The notes under the pieces are model-generated. The model searched no databases. It worked only from the letters and a program-made list of their open reading frames with translations, and was not told the DNA's origin. From Cystobasidiopsis lactophilus (taxonomy: Eukaryota; Basidiomycota; Agaricostilbomycetes; Agaricostilbales; Chionosphaeraceae), in the NCBI GenBank assembly GCA_001599975.1, contig BCIO01000001.1:1674001-1738000 (forward strand): a DNA stretch of 64,000 nucleotides, read 5' to 3'. Of this stretch, positions 32,709 to 45,304 are shown one piece after another (the first letter of the stretch is position 1; every line of letters begins with the position of its first letter). Position numbers and translations under genes: made by a program.

Positions 32709-33515
32709 CTACTGGGTTGCTTCTGAGTTGGAGTCGGAAGACGGGAGAGCATCAGGGTTCGGGCTCAAAGGCAAGTCTTTGAGGAGCTTCTCGACGTCGG
32801 GGGCGATGCCAGCCGGGGTGGTCACTGCACGCATACCACGACAACCAAACTGAGCAGACCTTCGAGCTCTGAGGAAACGAGTACGCACCAGACGAGTAAC
32901 GACGGGCCACGTTGCCTGCATGGTCAACAAGGAACTTCTCGAAGTTCCAAGTCACATTGGTCTCTGCGAAGTTGAGTGAGTCCCAGTGGCCCTATGCAGC
33001 CAGAACAGGGAATCTGCTCACTCAGCCCGAGCAAGCCCTTCTTCTGCGACTTCAAGAAGGTGAAAACCTCATTGGCGTTCTCGCCGTTCACGTCGCTCTT
33101 CGCCATCATCGGGAAAGTCACGCCGTGATTGACCTGTCGTCGCAATTGAAACTCAGATACGATCCATTTCGGGTCCAGCCACCGCCACTGACCTGGCAGA
33201 AGGTCTGGATTTCTTCATCCGTGCCTTTATCCTGGGAGCCAAACTGGTTGCAGGGGCTGTGCAAAAGTGGGGTTAGTCAGCATTTCAAGGTCTTCGTGAG
33301 GCCGGTGGCAAAACGCACAAGCCGAGGATAACGAAGCCCTGGTCCTTGTATTGCTGGTAGAGCTTCTCTAAGCCGGTAAATTGTGGCGTGAAGCCGCAGG
33401 CGCTGGCAGTGTTGACGACGAGGACAACCTTGCCCTTGAGGTCGGCCATGTGGAAGGCATCGCCGGTCTTGGTCTTCGCCTTCAGCTCATGGAACGAGTT
33501 CTGCTTGCTAGACAT
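32709..33515 (-). CDS. Glutathione peroxidase-like thiol peroxidase (Gpx/Hyr1)
   Basis: A cysteine-type glutathione peroxidase of the Gpx3/Hyr1 kind, reducing hydroperoxides with thioredoxin. [14 protein letters not shown] is followed by [18 protein letters not shown], whose first Cys is the peroxidatic residue (no selenocysteine). [12 protein letters not shown] is completed across an intron and [18 protein letters not shown] across another, supplying the Gln/Trp/Asn of the catalytic tetrad. The second Cys (FPCNQF) is where the resolving Cys of fungal enzymes lies nearby. Five or so exons. A longer start at 33671 would add a basic extension that might target mitochondria; the shorter start is the usual one. 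Convergent with the kinase gene. Confidence 0.93.
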
Positions 33516-33985
33516 GGTTCTGAGAGCTCTTGAAGCAAGAATGATGAGGTAGTTTGATGGAAGCTGGGGTGAACTCGATAGGCGAGCTTTTCGAGAAGAA
33601 TTTGGGACTTCGTTCGAAAGTCTGTTGGCAGCTAATGATTTAGTCCTTCCTCCCAGTCTTGAGTGCTCCAAGAAGATGGCCGACCTGGTCTAACAAGCAA
33701 AAGTGTGGTGTCGCAAGTCTTTCTGTTGCTAGGTCCCGGTGGCAATCGAGTTTCTGCTTCCGCGCCTGCGTTTAGGGAAGGACAGCGATAATTAGGCTCT
33801 AGCGCGCACTTCAAAAAGGTAAAATCCGAGGCCTGAAGACGGTCGTGTGCAGAAGAGAGAATTTGGGCTTGGAGGTGAGCTCATGCTGAGCCTGAGCCGA
33901 TCGGTTTCCTTCGGCGGCAAGTTTGACCGAGGGCCTCAAGCTCAAGGGCCTCCGCGTCGTACAGCATCAACGATGCCTTGAGGTC
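33516..33985. promoter_or_regulatory. Divergent promoter of peroxidase and GT25 genes
   Basis: 470 bp between outward-pointing start codons. The frames crossing it read into the two genes as extensions but have no conserved content. A divergent promoter is the simplest reading. No obvious oxidative-stress element was recognised. Confidence 0.4.
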
Positions 33986-35349
33986 ATGCCCAAGACGCTC
34001 CAGCTGTACCGGGCCGTCGCGTTGACTTTGGTCGTCTCGCTGCTCTACTTGTCCTTTCGCCCGTCCAGCTCGTTGCGATTTGGCACATCCAGTGGAGGCC
34101 CCTCTTCGCCGTCTTCCAAGCTCTTCAGCAACCCGTTCGGCTCCCACAGCGCGCCGAAACGGTCCTTCTTGACCTTTGATGGCATCTACGTCGTGCACTT
34201 GCCGGCGCGCAAGGACCGGCAGAGCAGGATGGAGGCTTTGGCCGCCGCTCTGTCGTTCGACTATGCGATAGTCCGGGCCACGCTCGCCAACTCGCCCGTC
34301 ATTGGGCGCATCATGGAGCGGGTCAGGCGCGAGCGGGAGCACGAGGGCTGGTGTTTAGACAAGGAGGAGTGCCAGGGCCGCACCTCGCAAAAGGCCACCA
34401 TCGAGCTCGACCTGCCGGCCATCTACACACCAGACGTCCTCGCTGCGGCTGAAGAAGCTGGTTGGTCGACTCAATCTTTGTTCGCGCCTGACGCCTACCT
34501 CGAGCCCGACTCGCTGCCGCTGGGTTCCACTCTGGCCGACCTGTGGCCCGTCGAGCCTGTCGATACCCGGGACACGCCCATCCCCGTCTTGACCGAAACG
34601 GCGACCAACGACGTATTACGGGACCAGCGCAAAAAGCGGTTCACATCCTACGAAGCCTACAACGTCCGCAAGCCCTTTAATGAATCGCAAGAGGTCCGCA
34701 CGACGCCGCTGTCCACGGCCGAGGTGTCCTGCTGGAACTCGCACGTCAACGCTCTAAGGCTGTTTGTCAAGTCTGGCAAGGAGACGGCCGCCATCTTGGA
34801 GGACGACGTGGACGTCGAGATGGACATTGAGCACCGGTTGCAGAATATGTGGCCCGTTGTGCCCAAGGACTTTGATGCGGTGCGTCAAAGCCTTTTACCT
34901 GAATCACTTAATGAGGTTGCTCAAAGAGATCGTCGACACACAGATCTTCCTCGGGCATTGCTGGTCGCACGAAGACGTCTTCCCACCTGTCAACCCCGAC
35001 TTTCCTTCCTTACGACCCTCTCACACTCCGAAATGCACCCACGCCTACGCTGTTTCACGCCAAGGCGCTTTGAAAATAGTGAGTGTTTGGCCTCCTTCTA
35101 TCCAAAATGGATTCATCTTGACCCCAAGACCCACAGCTCCGCCACCTGCGATCGCCGGCGATAGCCTACAGCATGCCCCTAGACCGAGCCTTCACTCATC
35201 TCATTGCCACCCACCGGCTCACTTCGTTCTCTCTATACCCACCCATCGTGATACAAACGCTCGACTCCAAGTCGGACATCCAACCTGACGCCCGCAAGAT
35301 CTGGAAGGACGAGTTCGTCCTGCCTCTCTCTCTAGTCTTTGACTCGTGA
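33986..35349 (+). CDS. GT25-family glycosyltransferase, type II membrane
   Basis: A short cytoplasmic tail (MPKTLQLYR) and a signal anchor (AVALTLVVSLLYLSF) place the enzyme in the Golgi or ER lumen. The GT25 domain has the opening FDGIYVVHLPARKDRQSRME and the LSTAEVSCWNSHVNALRLF block. AAILEDDVDVEMDI carries the acidic metal/nucleotide motif. The last exons read LGHCWSHEDVFPP, KCTHAYAVSRQGALKI and MPLDRAFTHLIATHRL. GT25 enzymes transfer galactose or glucose to glycans or hydroxylysine; the fungal substrate is unknown. At least two introns near the 3' end, after position 34878 and near 35080. The kinesin gene follows on the same strand after 263 bp. Confidence 0.88.
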
Positions 35350-35612
35350 CTTATCCGTGCGGCTGCGAGCAGGTTAGAACACAGCGCCTTACTCCAATTG
35401 GGCCTTGTGGACGCACCTGTTACAGAGGAATAATTCATTCTATGCTGGCCTGTAATTTTAATCATTGATCTGGTTGCATGGCTTCGTGCTGGACGCCACT
35501 CGACGCCACCAGCGACCCATAAGCCGAAGCAGAAGCCCTCCGAAGACTTTGTTTACAATTGTCTATCATCCCTGCTTTTTGCCCTCCAACGACCTCTCGT
35601 TCGCTGTAAAAC

Positions 35613-38600
35613 ATGACTTCACCCAGCGTCAGGAGGTTTGACATTGAGAACAAGCCGATTTCGAGCACATGGACGGCGCCCGACTCGCCCAGGTCGAACA
35701 CTTCCAAGTTCATGCCCATCAAGCCGGCCTCAACGCCGCCGTCTTCGCCCAAGATTGGCACCGTCGCTCGCTTAAGACAGGCTTATGATTCACCGCCTGT
35801 TGTGCCGTTGACCACCTCCAACCTGGCCAACATCCAAGAGCCGCTCTCGCCCTCGAGCAGCCACCATGCTTCGGCCAGCGCGCCCATCGTCGTCCGCGCC
35901 AAGGTCACAGCGCAAGCGGTGCAGCGCAAGAAGCCAGCCCTGCCAGGCGCAGGCGACGCCCACCCTCCCAGGCCGAGCTCGAGGAGCCAGCCAAGCTCCA
36001 CCATTCAATCAACAACACACCTCGCCGACCCGTTCAGCAGCAGCAGCGCCTTCACCAGCCCCGTCCTCCGCTCCTCCCCTTTGACCTCGCCTTACCTCTC
36101 CACCTCGTCCGAGTTCAGCCAGGACTGGTCCTCAGGCCCGTCGTACGCCGCAGAACCCATCGCCAGCAAGGAGTCGGTCATCGTCTGCGTCCGGTGCGCG
36201 CCATTCCCTTCTCTTCAGCTGAAGCGTGGCAGCTGATCAGGGTCTTCCGAGAGCACAGAGTCAAGCCGGTAGCAGAAGAGGGAGCCTGGAACGTTGACAC
36301 CCGCCACAGCCGGGTCAGCTTGGCAGAGGGCGAGAGGGCCGGCACTGACTTTCGATTCGGTTCGTCCTGGCCTTCACCAGCAACGGGATTACGTTTCTTA
36401 ATCTTGCCCGCAACGAACAGATGGAGTGGTCACCGGCTCCGGCAACACCCAGGTTTACAATGCAGCTGCCAAAGGCCTCATCAGGTGCGTGGTGCTCTCA
36501 CTGTCATCTCAATGGGATGGGGATCAATGAGCAATTACGCACAGGTCCTCGATGGAAGGCTTCGACTCGGTAATCTTTGCGTACGGCCAAACGGCGTCCG
36601 GCAAGACCTTTACTCTGGTGGGTGGTGCTCCCACTTTGACAGCACTTTGTCAGTGCTGAGAAGGGTGTTGGCCTTCACAGTCCGGATCGCCTACCAACCC
36701 TGGCATAATCCCTCAAGCCGTCTCTGACATCTTTCAATACATTCGAGCTGTGAGTGGCGATGACCTTTCCCCATCCAGTGCAGGATCGATGAGAATCGCC
36801 CTTCACAGAACCCTAACCAAGAGTTCCTCCTGCGCGCCTCCTACCTCGAGATCTACAACGAGCAGCTCAAGGACCTGTTGGCGCCCGAAACTCAAGGCTT
36901 GGTCAAGATCCGGCAGGACGAGCAAAAGCGCTTCTTCGTGTCCCCTTTGCGGGAAGAGGTGGTCACTTCCGAATCCCAAGTCGCCGCCTTGCTCCTCAGA
37001 GGTGAAGCCAACCGCCACACTGGTTCCACCGACTTCAACGCCCGCAGTTCGAGATCTCACACCGTCTTCCAAATGGTAGGGCTACCTCCCTCCTCTAGAT
37101 GTTGCCATTTCTGAGGATGGGGGTGTTTTACAGATCATCGAATCCCGAGAAGCAGGTGGAGCGCCGGTCGACTTTGCCAAGGCCTCGCACAAGACCATCA
37201 CGCCCAACATGAGCAAGCTGGCCCAGATGGGCGGCGGCGGAGCGGTCAAGATTTCTCGACTGGTGCGCTGTCATCTCCTAATTGTCATCTCGTCAGGCTG
37301 AAGACGAAGAATGATCGTGCGCAGAGTTTGATCGATTTGGCCGGCAGCGAGAAGGCCACCAGCCAGGCGGAGCGACGGGTGGAGGGTGCTTTCATCAATA
37401 AGAGGCAAGGCAGTGATCAAACGTGATGGACACATTGACTAATGAACATTCGCATAACAGCTTGCTCACTTTGGAGAAGGTCGTTTCAGCGCTGACGGAG
37501 GACAAGCCAAGGTCCGGCAGCACTTCACTTTTGCCTTTACTGTGGCTAAGCAGGATTTCCGCTTGCCGACAGAGCCCACATTCCCTATCGAGACAGCAAG
37601 CTCACCCAGATCCTCCAACCGAGCTTGTCGGGCACGGCGAAAGTCGCGGTCATCTGCACCATCAACCCCGCCCGCTCCTCGGTAGAAGAGTCCAAGTCCA
37701 CCCTCAAGTTTGCGTCCCGAGTGAAGAAGGTCGTCGTGGCCGCCGAGCGCAACGAGATCATCGACGACAAGGCCCTGCTGAACAAGTACCGAAACCAGAT
37801 CGCGGAGTTGCAGGCGCAATTGGCGGCCAAAACGGCCGAGGCGGCGTCTATTCCTCCTACTCCACAAAGAGCTCCTCAAGATACGAGGCGCACGAGCAAA
37901 ATTGTGGGTGCTCATCGTCCTTCTTGCGGATTACACTCATCGCGGTTCGAGCTCCACAGAGCGCCGAGATGCAGCAGCAAGCCGACGACCTCAAGCGCCA
38001 GATTGCCACCTTGCAAACTCTGTTCCTCACTTCGAGCAACGTAGACGTCGAACGCGACGACGCTGCCTTGCAGTCACTGTCGCCGACCAAAGGTCTTGGC
38101 ATCCTCGCCGGTCCGGACGCAGAAGAGACCAACCAAGAGCTGCAAGAGAAGCTGATGGAGTCCCAGGATCGTGTGGTCGACTTGGAAGACCAAGTGGCGA
38201 GGTTGGCCTCGGAGCTTTCAGCGGTCAAGGAAGAGTTGCTCCAGCGCCCATCTGTGCCACACAACGCTCCAGCAGATGTCAAAGACTCGAAGATTGCCGC
38301 GTTGGAGAAGATGAACCGCGAGCTGGAGTGTGTGATTCAACACACCGACGTGGAGGAAATTGTTAAGCGGGAGCGTCGGCTCATGGAAAAGGAATACTTG
38401 GCCAGACTACGGGCTCTGGAAAGGGACATCCTGGTTCGCAAGGAGCTTGAGGTGAAGGCGAACGAAGTGCTGGCCAACGAGCGCAAGGTAAGTTTCCTTC
38501 GCCACTAAGCACGTGTGGCGGCTGAGTGCATCACATGGACCTACAGAAAGCGAAAGAACTCGAACACTTCATCATTCAACACCTCAATACCGAAGCAGAT

Positions 38601-38858
38601 CGCCTGATGCGGCGCCGTTCCTCCATCATGGGTCACAGCCCCGACCTGCTTGGCCCACCTCTGCAAGCCTCGATCCCTTCATTGCTCGACGAGACTGCAG
38701 ATATGGTACGTTCTTCGAATCGTCGTGCAGGAAGTGGTCTCTCAGGACCATCACAGGATACAATCTCGGCCTCGTTTTCCTCGGTGCTCGACCTCCAGCG
38801 ACATTTGGCGAAGGAAGAGCTCCAGCACAGTGTCCGAATGGGGTCGATTCCCGAATGA
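35613..38858 (+). CDS. Kinesin motor, kinesin-7 (CENP-E/Kip2-like)
   Basis: A plus-end-type microtubule motor. About 190 residues of Ser/Pro-rich N-terminal extension precede the motor (SVIVCVRVKP). The ATPase site has AYGQTASGKT (P-loop), NARSSRSHTVFQ (switch I) and LIDLAGSEKATSQ (switch II). IPYRDSKLTQILQPSLSG and NPARSSVEESKSTLKFASR complete the core. The AYGQTASGKT form and the order of motor then neck coiled coil fit kinesin-7. Kip2 of yeast likewise has a Ser-rich N-terminal extension. The tail is coiled coil (EMQQQADDLKRQIATLQTLF and later heptads) and ends SVRMGSIPE. The motor is cut by many short introns. Role in spindle positioning or cargo transport is inferred. Confidence 0.92.
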
Positions 38859-38905
38859 AAAAGGTTGCAATGCTGTTTTACAAATTCCTTCTAAGGATTC
38901 TATAC

Positions 38906-38911
38906 AATAAA
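38906..38911 (+). promoter_or_regulatory. Probable polyadenylation signal AATAAA of kinesin gene
   Basis: AATAAA lies 47 nt after the kinesin stop codon and 6 nt before the stop of the converging SHPRH-like gene. The two 3' ends must overlap, so antisense transcription between them is possible. Confidence 0.5.
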
Positions 38912-38917
38912 TGCGTT

Positions 38918-41900
38918 CTACCTTCTTAGCTCGCCCGGGTTGGGTGCGATATAGCGGCCTCGCCGACCAGATCCCCTTCCTCTGCCCCTGGCGGTGTTTG
39001 GCCTGAGTCCGGCGAGCTGCCGCCTGAAAGGGACGATCGGACCGGCTCCAGCAGTTGGGCCTCCGAGCACTTGAGGCGCGGCAGTGTGGACCGCGGCCGC
39101 GGCGGCAGCTTGTTCTGCAGCAGCGGCGTTGTCGGCCTCCATTTGAGCGGCCTGGTACAGGCAGGTCTGCAGGACCTGGATCTCTGGCGGCTCGAGCAGG
39201 AGTCGCGCCATCGTTTCGGCCGGGTTCTCGCTCGTGATGGTCTCCTCGATGACTTCGGCCTTACGGCTGCGCGCACGGCTGGGAGAAGCGGTCAAAGGCA
39301 TGACCAGGTTTTGGCTCTGGCTGTCCTCGTGCTCGCCGGCAAGCAAATCGGCGGAGGAACCAGCGGGGGTGGACTGAGCAAGTGGGTCGAGGAACAAGGG
39401 GTGACCCTCGCGCGCATTCCAAAAGGCAATGCGTTCATCAACGGTGTCTTTGATGATGTACTGGTAGACGGCGGTGCGGTTCTTCTGTCCAATGCGATGG
39501 ATGCGGCCGACGGCTTGCAGCTCGAGGGCTGGGGTGAGAGACGGCTCGATGAGGATGATAGTCTGGGCGGAGGTGAGGTTGAGGCCGGCGGCCTGTGATT
39601 GCGAGTGCAAAATGAAGACGCCGATGTTAGGGTCGGTGTTGAAAGCGACGGCACCCGACTGATTTTTGGCCGTGCGGCCAACAGGCAAGGTGGCATACCT
39701 GATGCCGCGATAGTCAAAGACGGAGCAGCAAAGCTTCAAGGCTTGCGCCCAGGCTGAGAATAGGACCACTTTGGCCGTCGGGTCGTTGCGGCGGAGGCTG
39801 CGCACTGAGCGCAGGTCGTCAGCTAGGCAGTGACGCCAAGGGCACAGAAACACACCATGCTCCACGATGGCATCGATCTTGATTCCCAGCTCGTCATTGT
39901 TGCTCTTGTTGATCGAGGTCGTCAGTTGCTCGACGAAGTCGTCGGGGGCGTAAGAAAGCTGGACGTGGTCTTCAGGTGCCACGGTGTCATCAACTCGCTC
40001 GTTGACCGGTCCACCCGTCGAGATCACCTCTTGACCGATGGTGACACTTTTGCAGGTCGCACGGGAGATGCGAGATTTGCAGACCGGACAAGTCGCAGAA
40101 TGGGCCATCCATCGACCAAGGCAGCGCAAGCAAAAGATGTGCCCACAGACCGTCATCAGGCCGCGATTGAAGTTGTCGGAGCAGATCAAACAATTCTGGT
40201 GCTCGAGGTCGTTTGTGTTCTGCTGGTCAAGAGAGAGGAAGTCCAGCTGGCATTCCGGCGTCAAGTACCAATGCAGCAGGGCGTCAGCAGCGGAAGCTCG
40301 CTCACATATGATCGGCGCGATTCCTTGGCGGTAGCTGTCTGGTGGTGGGTAGCTGAACAAACGCGGAGTGAGTTACTCTCGCATGTGGTCGGCTCAGGGC
40401 AATGTTCACCTTCTTGCTCGACGCACAGCAAAATTTCGCGAGAGATCGACAGTTTGGCTTTCTTAGTCACCTTGTCCTTCTCGTCCAAGTCCTCGTCGGC
40501 CACGCTGTCGCTGAAGTTTTGCAGCTGGACGAAGTACTCGGCGCGAGCGTTGAAGGTGGGCAGCAGGACCGTATTGATCTCGTTCATCAGCACCTCCCAA
40601 GCAGCTGCGCACAGTACTTGTCAAGCTCTGGGCTCCAAGAAAGTAACAAGGCTCTCACTCTGCCGGCTGCTGAGAATCTTGCGCAGGCGTGCAGCTTCCT
40701 TGGCTGCCAGGGCGACCTCTTCACGACGAGCTGCTGTCTGAGCCAGGTCCAGCAATTCGCGAGCGCACGTCTTGAGGCACTTGACGCCCTTCTTCTTGCG
40801 CAGCTTTTCGCGTTGAAGGGTCAATTGGGCATAGAGCTGGGGGCCGACGTTGTCGCCTTCAGCGGTGTTGCCGGCCGCAAGCGCTTTGATCTTGTCCAGA
40901 GAAGCTGAGAAGGACGACTCGTTGTCGGCCAGAACATGCCGATCGCCGGTCAAGTCCTCTTGCCAATCGAACAGGATCTGCTTGTACACGTCGAAGTAGA
41001 CATCGATGCGCTCTTGCGTCTCAGCCTCTTTCTCGTATTCGTCGGCCGACGGCTCCTCGCCTTCCTTCTCTTCCACCATGGCGCGGATGGGAGTTGCCAG
41101 CATCTCGATGATTTCGTTGCGCCAATCCCAGAGAAGCTCGGCCACACTGTTGAGTCGGTCGGAGATCTCCTCGATGTCTTCCCAGCTGCGGTTGGTCAGA
41201 ATGCCGGATGACTCCTCGGTGAAAGGCACTTCGAGGTCGGTGATTTCGGTCTTCGATTTCTTATAGTAGGTGACGAGGCGGCTGATGGTTCGGCCGATGG
41301 AGCTCAGTTGGGGTTGCAGGACTTCGCGGCGGATCGTCTCCGCTTGGGTGTAAGCCTCCGCTTCCTGGGCATCTCTGGTGCCCATGGTGAAACAGACGTT
41401 GCCCGAGAAAAAGTGGGCGGCGTGGAGTAGAGTTTGAGCTTCGCGAAGACGGGACGAGAGATCTTGCAGCCTGGATTCAGCCGTCTTCTTCAGCAGCTTC
41501 TCGCGGGCCGTCAGCTTCCTGCTGCCGTCGTCTTCTGTCGATTCCGTCGACACTGAAGCCGTGTCGGTGTCCCTTTGCTTGAACTGCTCGAGGTACTGCT
41601 TTTGCTCCCGGATCGAGGTGCGAAACTCGGCAATGAGGTGCTGAATGCCCTTGGCAGCTTTGGTGAAGACATTCAAGGATTGCTCGAGCCCTTCGCATTC
41701 TTCTTTGTCGCGGCTTAAAAGATGGCCTCGGCGGATCAGAGTGGTATAGTACGCTCTCCAGGCGCTGAAAGCTCCCTGGCTAGCATCGTGGCGCATGTCG
41801 CTCAAGACCTCGTGGAGGGTCTGCACAACGGGCGCAGCCTTGCCTGCTCCGACTACGTTCGAATTTTGTCAGAACTGATGGGTGTGTTAAGGAGCGCCTA

Positions 41901-44167
41901 AAATGACTTACGGACATGACCGCTCCCGACAGCGGCGTGGCAGCACTGCTGGCGCAGCCGGGTCAGCCACGACATCATTTTGCCCGACTCTGGCGTCCAG
42001 CCAGGACCCGGAGCCGAACCCGATGCATCCAAGCCCAAGTCGATCAAGCACTCCATGTACGAGTTGCGATAAGAGGCCTTCTCGATTTCGCCAAACGACA
42101 GGGGCACGACGAAGCGAGACTGAGTTGGGATGGACAGCTCGTTGGCCACATGCTTCTTGGTGCTTCGGATGGCAATAGCCTTGAAGACGCGGGTGAAGGT
42201 CTCCACGTTGATCGGAGCAAGGAAGTTGTCAAAAGCGTGGCTGACTTCAGTGAGGTCGCCCATGCCCAAAAATTTGAGTGGTCCGCGAAGGTCGGGCATG
42301 GAGTGCTTGACAGGCGTGCCAGAGACCGCCCACGAGTACTTGCGGCGGATCCACGAGGCAACATCGCTGGCATTGCTGGCGTTGGTGAGCATCTGAACTT
42401 CGTCGGTGCAGACGCGCAAGAAGTCCAGCTCCACCAACAGCGAACGACGGTAAGACGGCTTGCGGCCGTAGCGCAGCGACCTGTCAGCAGGCTTGCGGGC
42501 GTATACAACTAGGAGATGGCTGAGCAAAAGACATTCGCTCAGATCAAACAACGAGGTAACCCACCTTCCTTGGCCATGACCTCGAAACAGCAGAGCACAA
42601 TGTCGTAGTCTTCGTTGACCTCCTCCTTGAGTATTTTGAGGTCGCCGATGCCAGTGTAGACAAGCACTCGGAGCTCGGGGGCGTGCTTCTTGATCTCGCT
42701 CGCCCACTGCGCCAGGATGGTCATCGGGCAGACGATCAATGTCAAGTGCGAAGGCTGGATTTGGAGATCGAGATCTTCATCTGTATACGGGTCGAGGTAG
42801 GAGCGCTCCGGATCGGTGTCTGCACGCCCCCAAAACAAGCGGTGAGCATTCTGTCTCACAAGAAGGCAAGACGCGCACGGAGGAGGATGGTTGAGAGGAC
42901 ATCAACAGTCTTGCCCAAGCCCATCTCGTCAGCCAAGAGGCCACAGTCGTTCGTGGCAAGAGGTCGCTCGAGGGTGATGTGGCCGGTGCACATGTTGGCC
43001 CAAAAGGGCAGGCCCGGTCCGAAGGCGCCGTCCGGAAACTTGCAGGGTTCGTAGAATGGGTCATAGCGGAGAGGTTGGGCCTCCTCTTCAGTCAGAGGGC
43101 GGCAGGAGTGGCAGCCTTCGGCGTCCGTCGTGTCGAGGTCTACCGTGACTCCTTCGCGCTTGAGCATCCACATGACCGCGCGGGACTGGAAGGGCAGCAA
43201 GGTCGACTTCATCCGACGCGGCTTCAGGAGCTCCTCGGAGTCGTATGCGGGCGCAGGGTCGAGGCATTTGTAGAAGAAGTTGGTCGAGACAGGCTCTGAC
43301 AGCTCAGTGTTGACGCCCTTCTCGGCGAGCTCGAACCGCCTCGTCGGGTCGCGCTGCACGGCATTCTCCAAGATTTCGCACCATTCTGGGACGGCGTGAA
43401 AGCTCTCCTTGGGACGTTCGAAGACGGCGGTCGGAATCGAGCCTTGCAAGGTGTACTTGATGAAGAAGGTGTAGTCGGGTTTCTGGCAGTCACTGCGCCA
43501 CGAACCGGGGTAGAATCGGGCCACAATAGGCATCCTGAGCTTGCCAAAGGCGGCCCACGAATCTGGATACGGCCACTCGTGGCGAACCGACGACCAGAGG
43601 TCCACGTCGGCGTCCGCCAGCTTGGCTGCTCCCTCTGCCGTCCCATTGCCGTACACGAGGGTCACAGGATAAGGCCGCTCCCACTCCTCTGGGTCCAGGG
43701 TGCTCAAGTAGGAGCTGATGTCCGCCACCTCTGTGAAGTATTCGCCGCGAGTGAACTCGACGGGCCGGTTCCACATCGACTGCTGTATCATCTTGAACTT
43801 CTTGTCGATGGCTGAGAACTCAAAGATGATGTCCTCGCGGCACAAGGTGCCCTGTGGCAGCAGATAATAGGCAACTGTTCGATACGAGCGTGAAATGAAC
43901 GAATTCGCGCACCATGAACTCGAGCTCGTCCTCTTCCATCTTGACCTTTTTGGCCGCCGGCTGCTTGGACTTGCTGCCAGAAGCCTTGCGCTTGCCCGCC
44001 GAGGTCGAAGGCTCAGGCTCATCGGGTTCGGTGCCAGACAGGTGCTGCCACAGTGTGTGGAGTTGGTCTTGCCACCAGAACGCGTTGTTGCGAGTGATCT
44101 TGAGCGTGTGATAGACGGGCAGCTCCTCTTCATCCACCTCCATCTTGCCGCGCCGCCGAAACGACAT
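38918..44167 (-). CDS. SHPRH/IRC20-type SNF2 helicase with internal RING ubiquitin ligase
   Basis: A chromatin-associated DNA translocase and ubiquitin ligase of the SHPRH type. The N-terminus MSFRRRGKMEVDEEELPVYH leads to a long pre-helicase region. The ATPase starts at FQSRAVMWMLKREGV with Walker A DEMGLGKT; the first lobe also shows LIVCPMTILAQWASEI. The Walker B box reads DEVQ and the next motif is WAVSGTPVKHSM. A coiled insertion follows, then a C3HC4 RING: CLICSDNFNRGLMTVCGHIF, CLRCLGRW, CPVCKSRI. The second lobe has VVLFSAWAQAL, ILHSQSQAAGLNLTSAQTI and AVGRIHRIGQKN. The C-terminus is Ala/Gln- then RG-rich (ARGRGRGSGRRGR). The RING lying between helicase lobes defines the family; human SHPRH acts in PCNA polyubiquitination. 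Several introns. Confidence 0.93.
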
Positions 44168-45304
44168 CTTTGGCGGCCAACGGCAGCAGCTGCTTCGTTT
44201 ACTCGGAGCAAGAAATTATTGTAAGGGTTGGAGACGGCCTGTTCCCATCGCGCTCCCTTTTAATCCTGTTGCAGTCGCTATGTGCCTTGACCATACGCTG
44301 GGAGACGCTGCTGACTGGGCCGAAGGCTGCTTGCAGCGTCTTGACTGGCTTCACGTCTGCCAATCGATTGCCTCCATTATGTATTGCCACCGTCGTACGA
44401 GGAGTGAGTGGCCTAATTCCACAGCTTTATTCTTGTGCTCATCCCGGCACCACGCAACGAAGCAACCCAGAAGGGGCGCTACCCACGATCTGGCCGCATC
44501 GATTGCTGGCGGGAAGACCCACGGCTCGTGCCTTTGCATACGGCGCCCTCCCAAGCTCCGGGTACTCGACACGAAGAAGCAAAGTAGCAAAGGCCCGCTC
44601 AGTAATAGAAGGACGGGCTATGGCAGCGGCCTGCTGGGAAGACTTGGGCGGGCAGCATGGCTCATCGAGGGAAGTCTCCGCCTTTCTTCTGCACTCGTCT
44701 TGCTTTCTATAAAGCTGTGTGAGTGAGTGAATACCTGCCTTGCTGGGGTCGAGTGGTCTGATGGGCCCACGCAGCGCGACATCATTGCTCAAAAGTGCCC
44801 TCACCTTCATTGGCCGCTGCATCGCTTCCATGCCGCTGCCAAGATGCAATGCCTGTCAGGACATTTGGGCGAGTGGATAGATGCATTGAAAAAGGTTAGA
44901 TCGGTGGCAGTGTCGATGGCGTATCCTTTGGTTTGCGACGTCCCTTTGGACTTGGCTTGGTGGAAAAGGGGCATTGATCCATGCTTTCCCCGCTCCTGAG
45001 ATACATCAGGTGAGAGACCGTGGTATTTGAGTGCAAAAACACAGCCAGCAAAGTGGTTTGACAGCTCGGTCGAAGAGCGCACGAGAGGTGAGGCCGCTGA
45101 GGCCCTGATCGCGTTGCTGACATCTGAGCGGGCCCTCCTCGAACGCTCTGGGCTTCTGGAAGCTGTTTTGAGCAGTCCAGAAACCACAGGCGAAGCGCTG
45201 CAAGGGGCGAGGAAGGGGCGAGGAAGCTCTTGCTCCCAGACCACGACCCTGTCAACCTCCTCAATCCCGACCCCTCTGACAAACAACGCCCACACCTGCC
45301 TACC
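44168..45304. other. 1.1-kb gap with ambiguous coding signal
   Basis: Divergent promoter region between the SHPRH-like gene and the possible N-myristoylated protein gene. Several long overlapping frames exist on both strands, none with a domain. Only one stretch looks protein-like: plus strand about 45048-45200, reading AKWFDSSVEERTRGEAAEAL and onward as an amphipathic helix. Possible upstream exon: WLGGKGALIHAFPAPEIHQ with donor GTGAGA at 45011. I could not build a frame-consistent gene with a start and stop that does not run into the next gene, so I do not call one. Confidence 0.35.

Noticed and set aside
44145-44726. Plus-strand open frames of 180-190 codons in the gap next to the SHPRH-like gene
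   Set aside because: Two overlapping frames of similar length, neither with domains or splice support, and they overlap the start of the real gene on the other strand.
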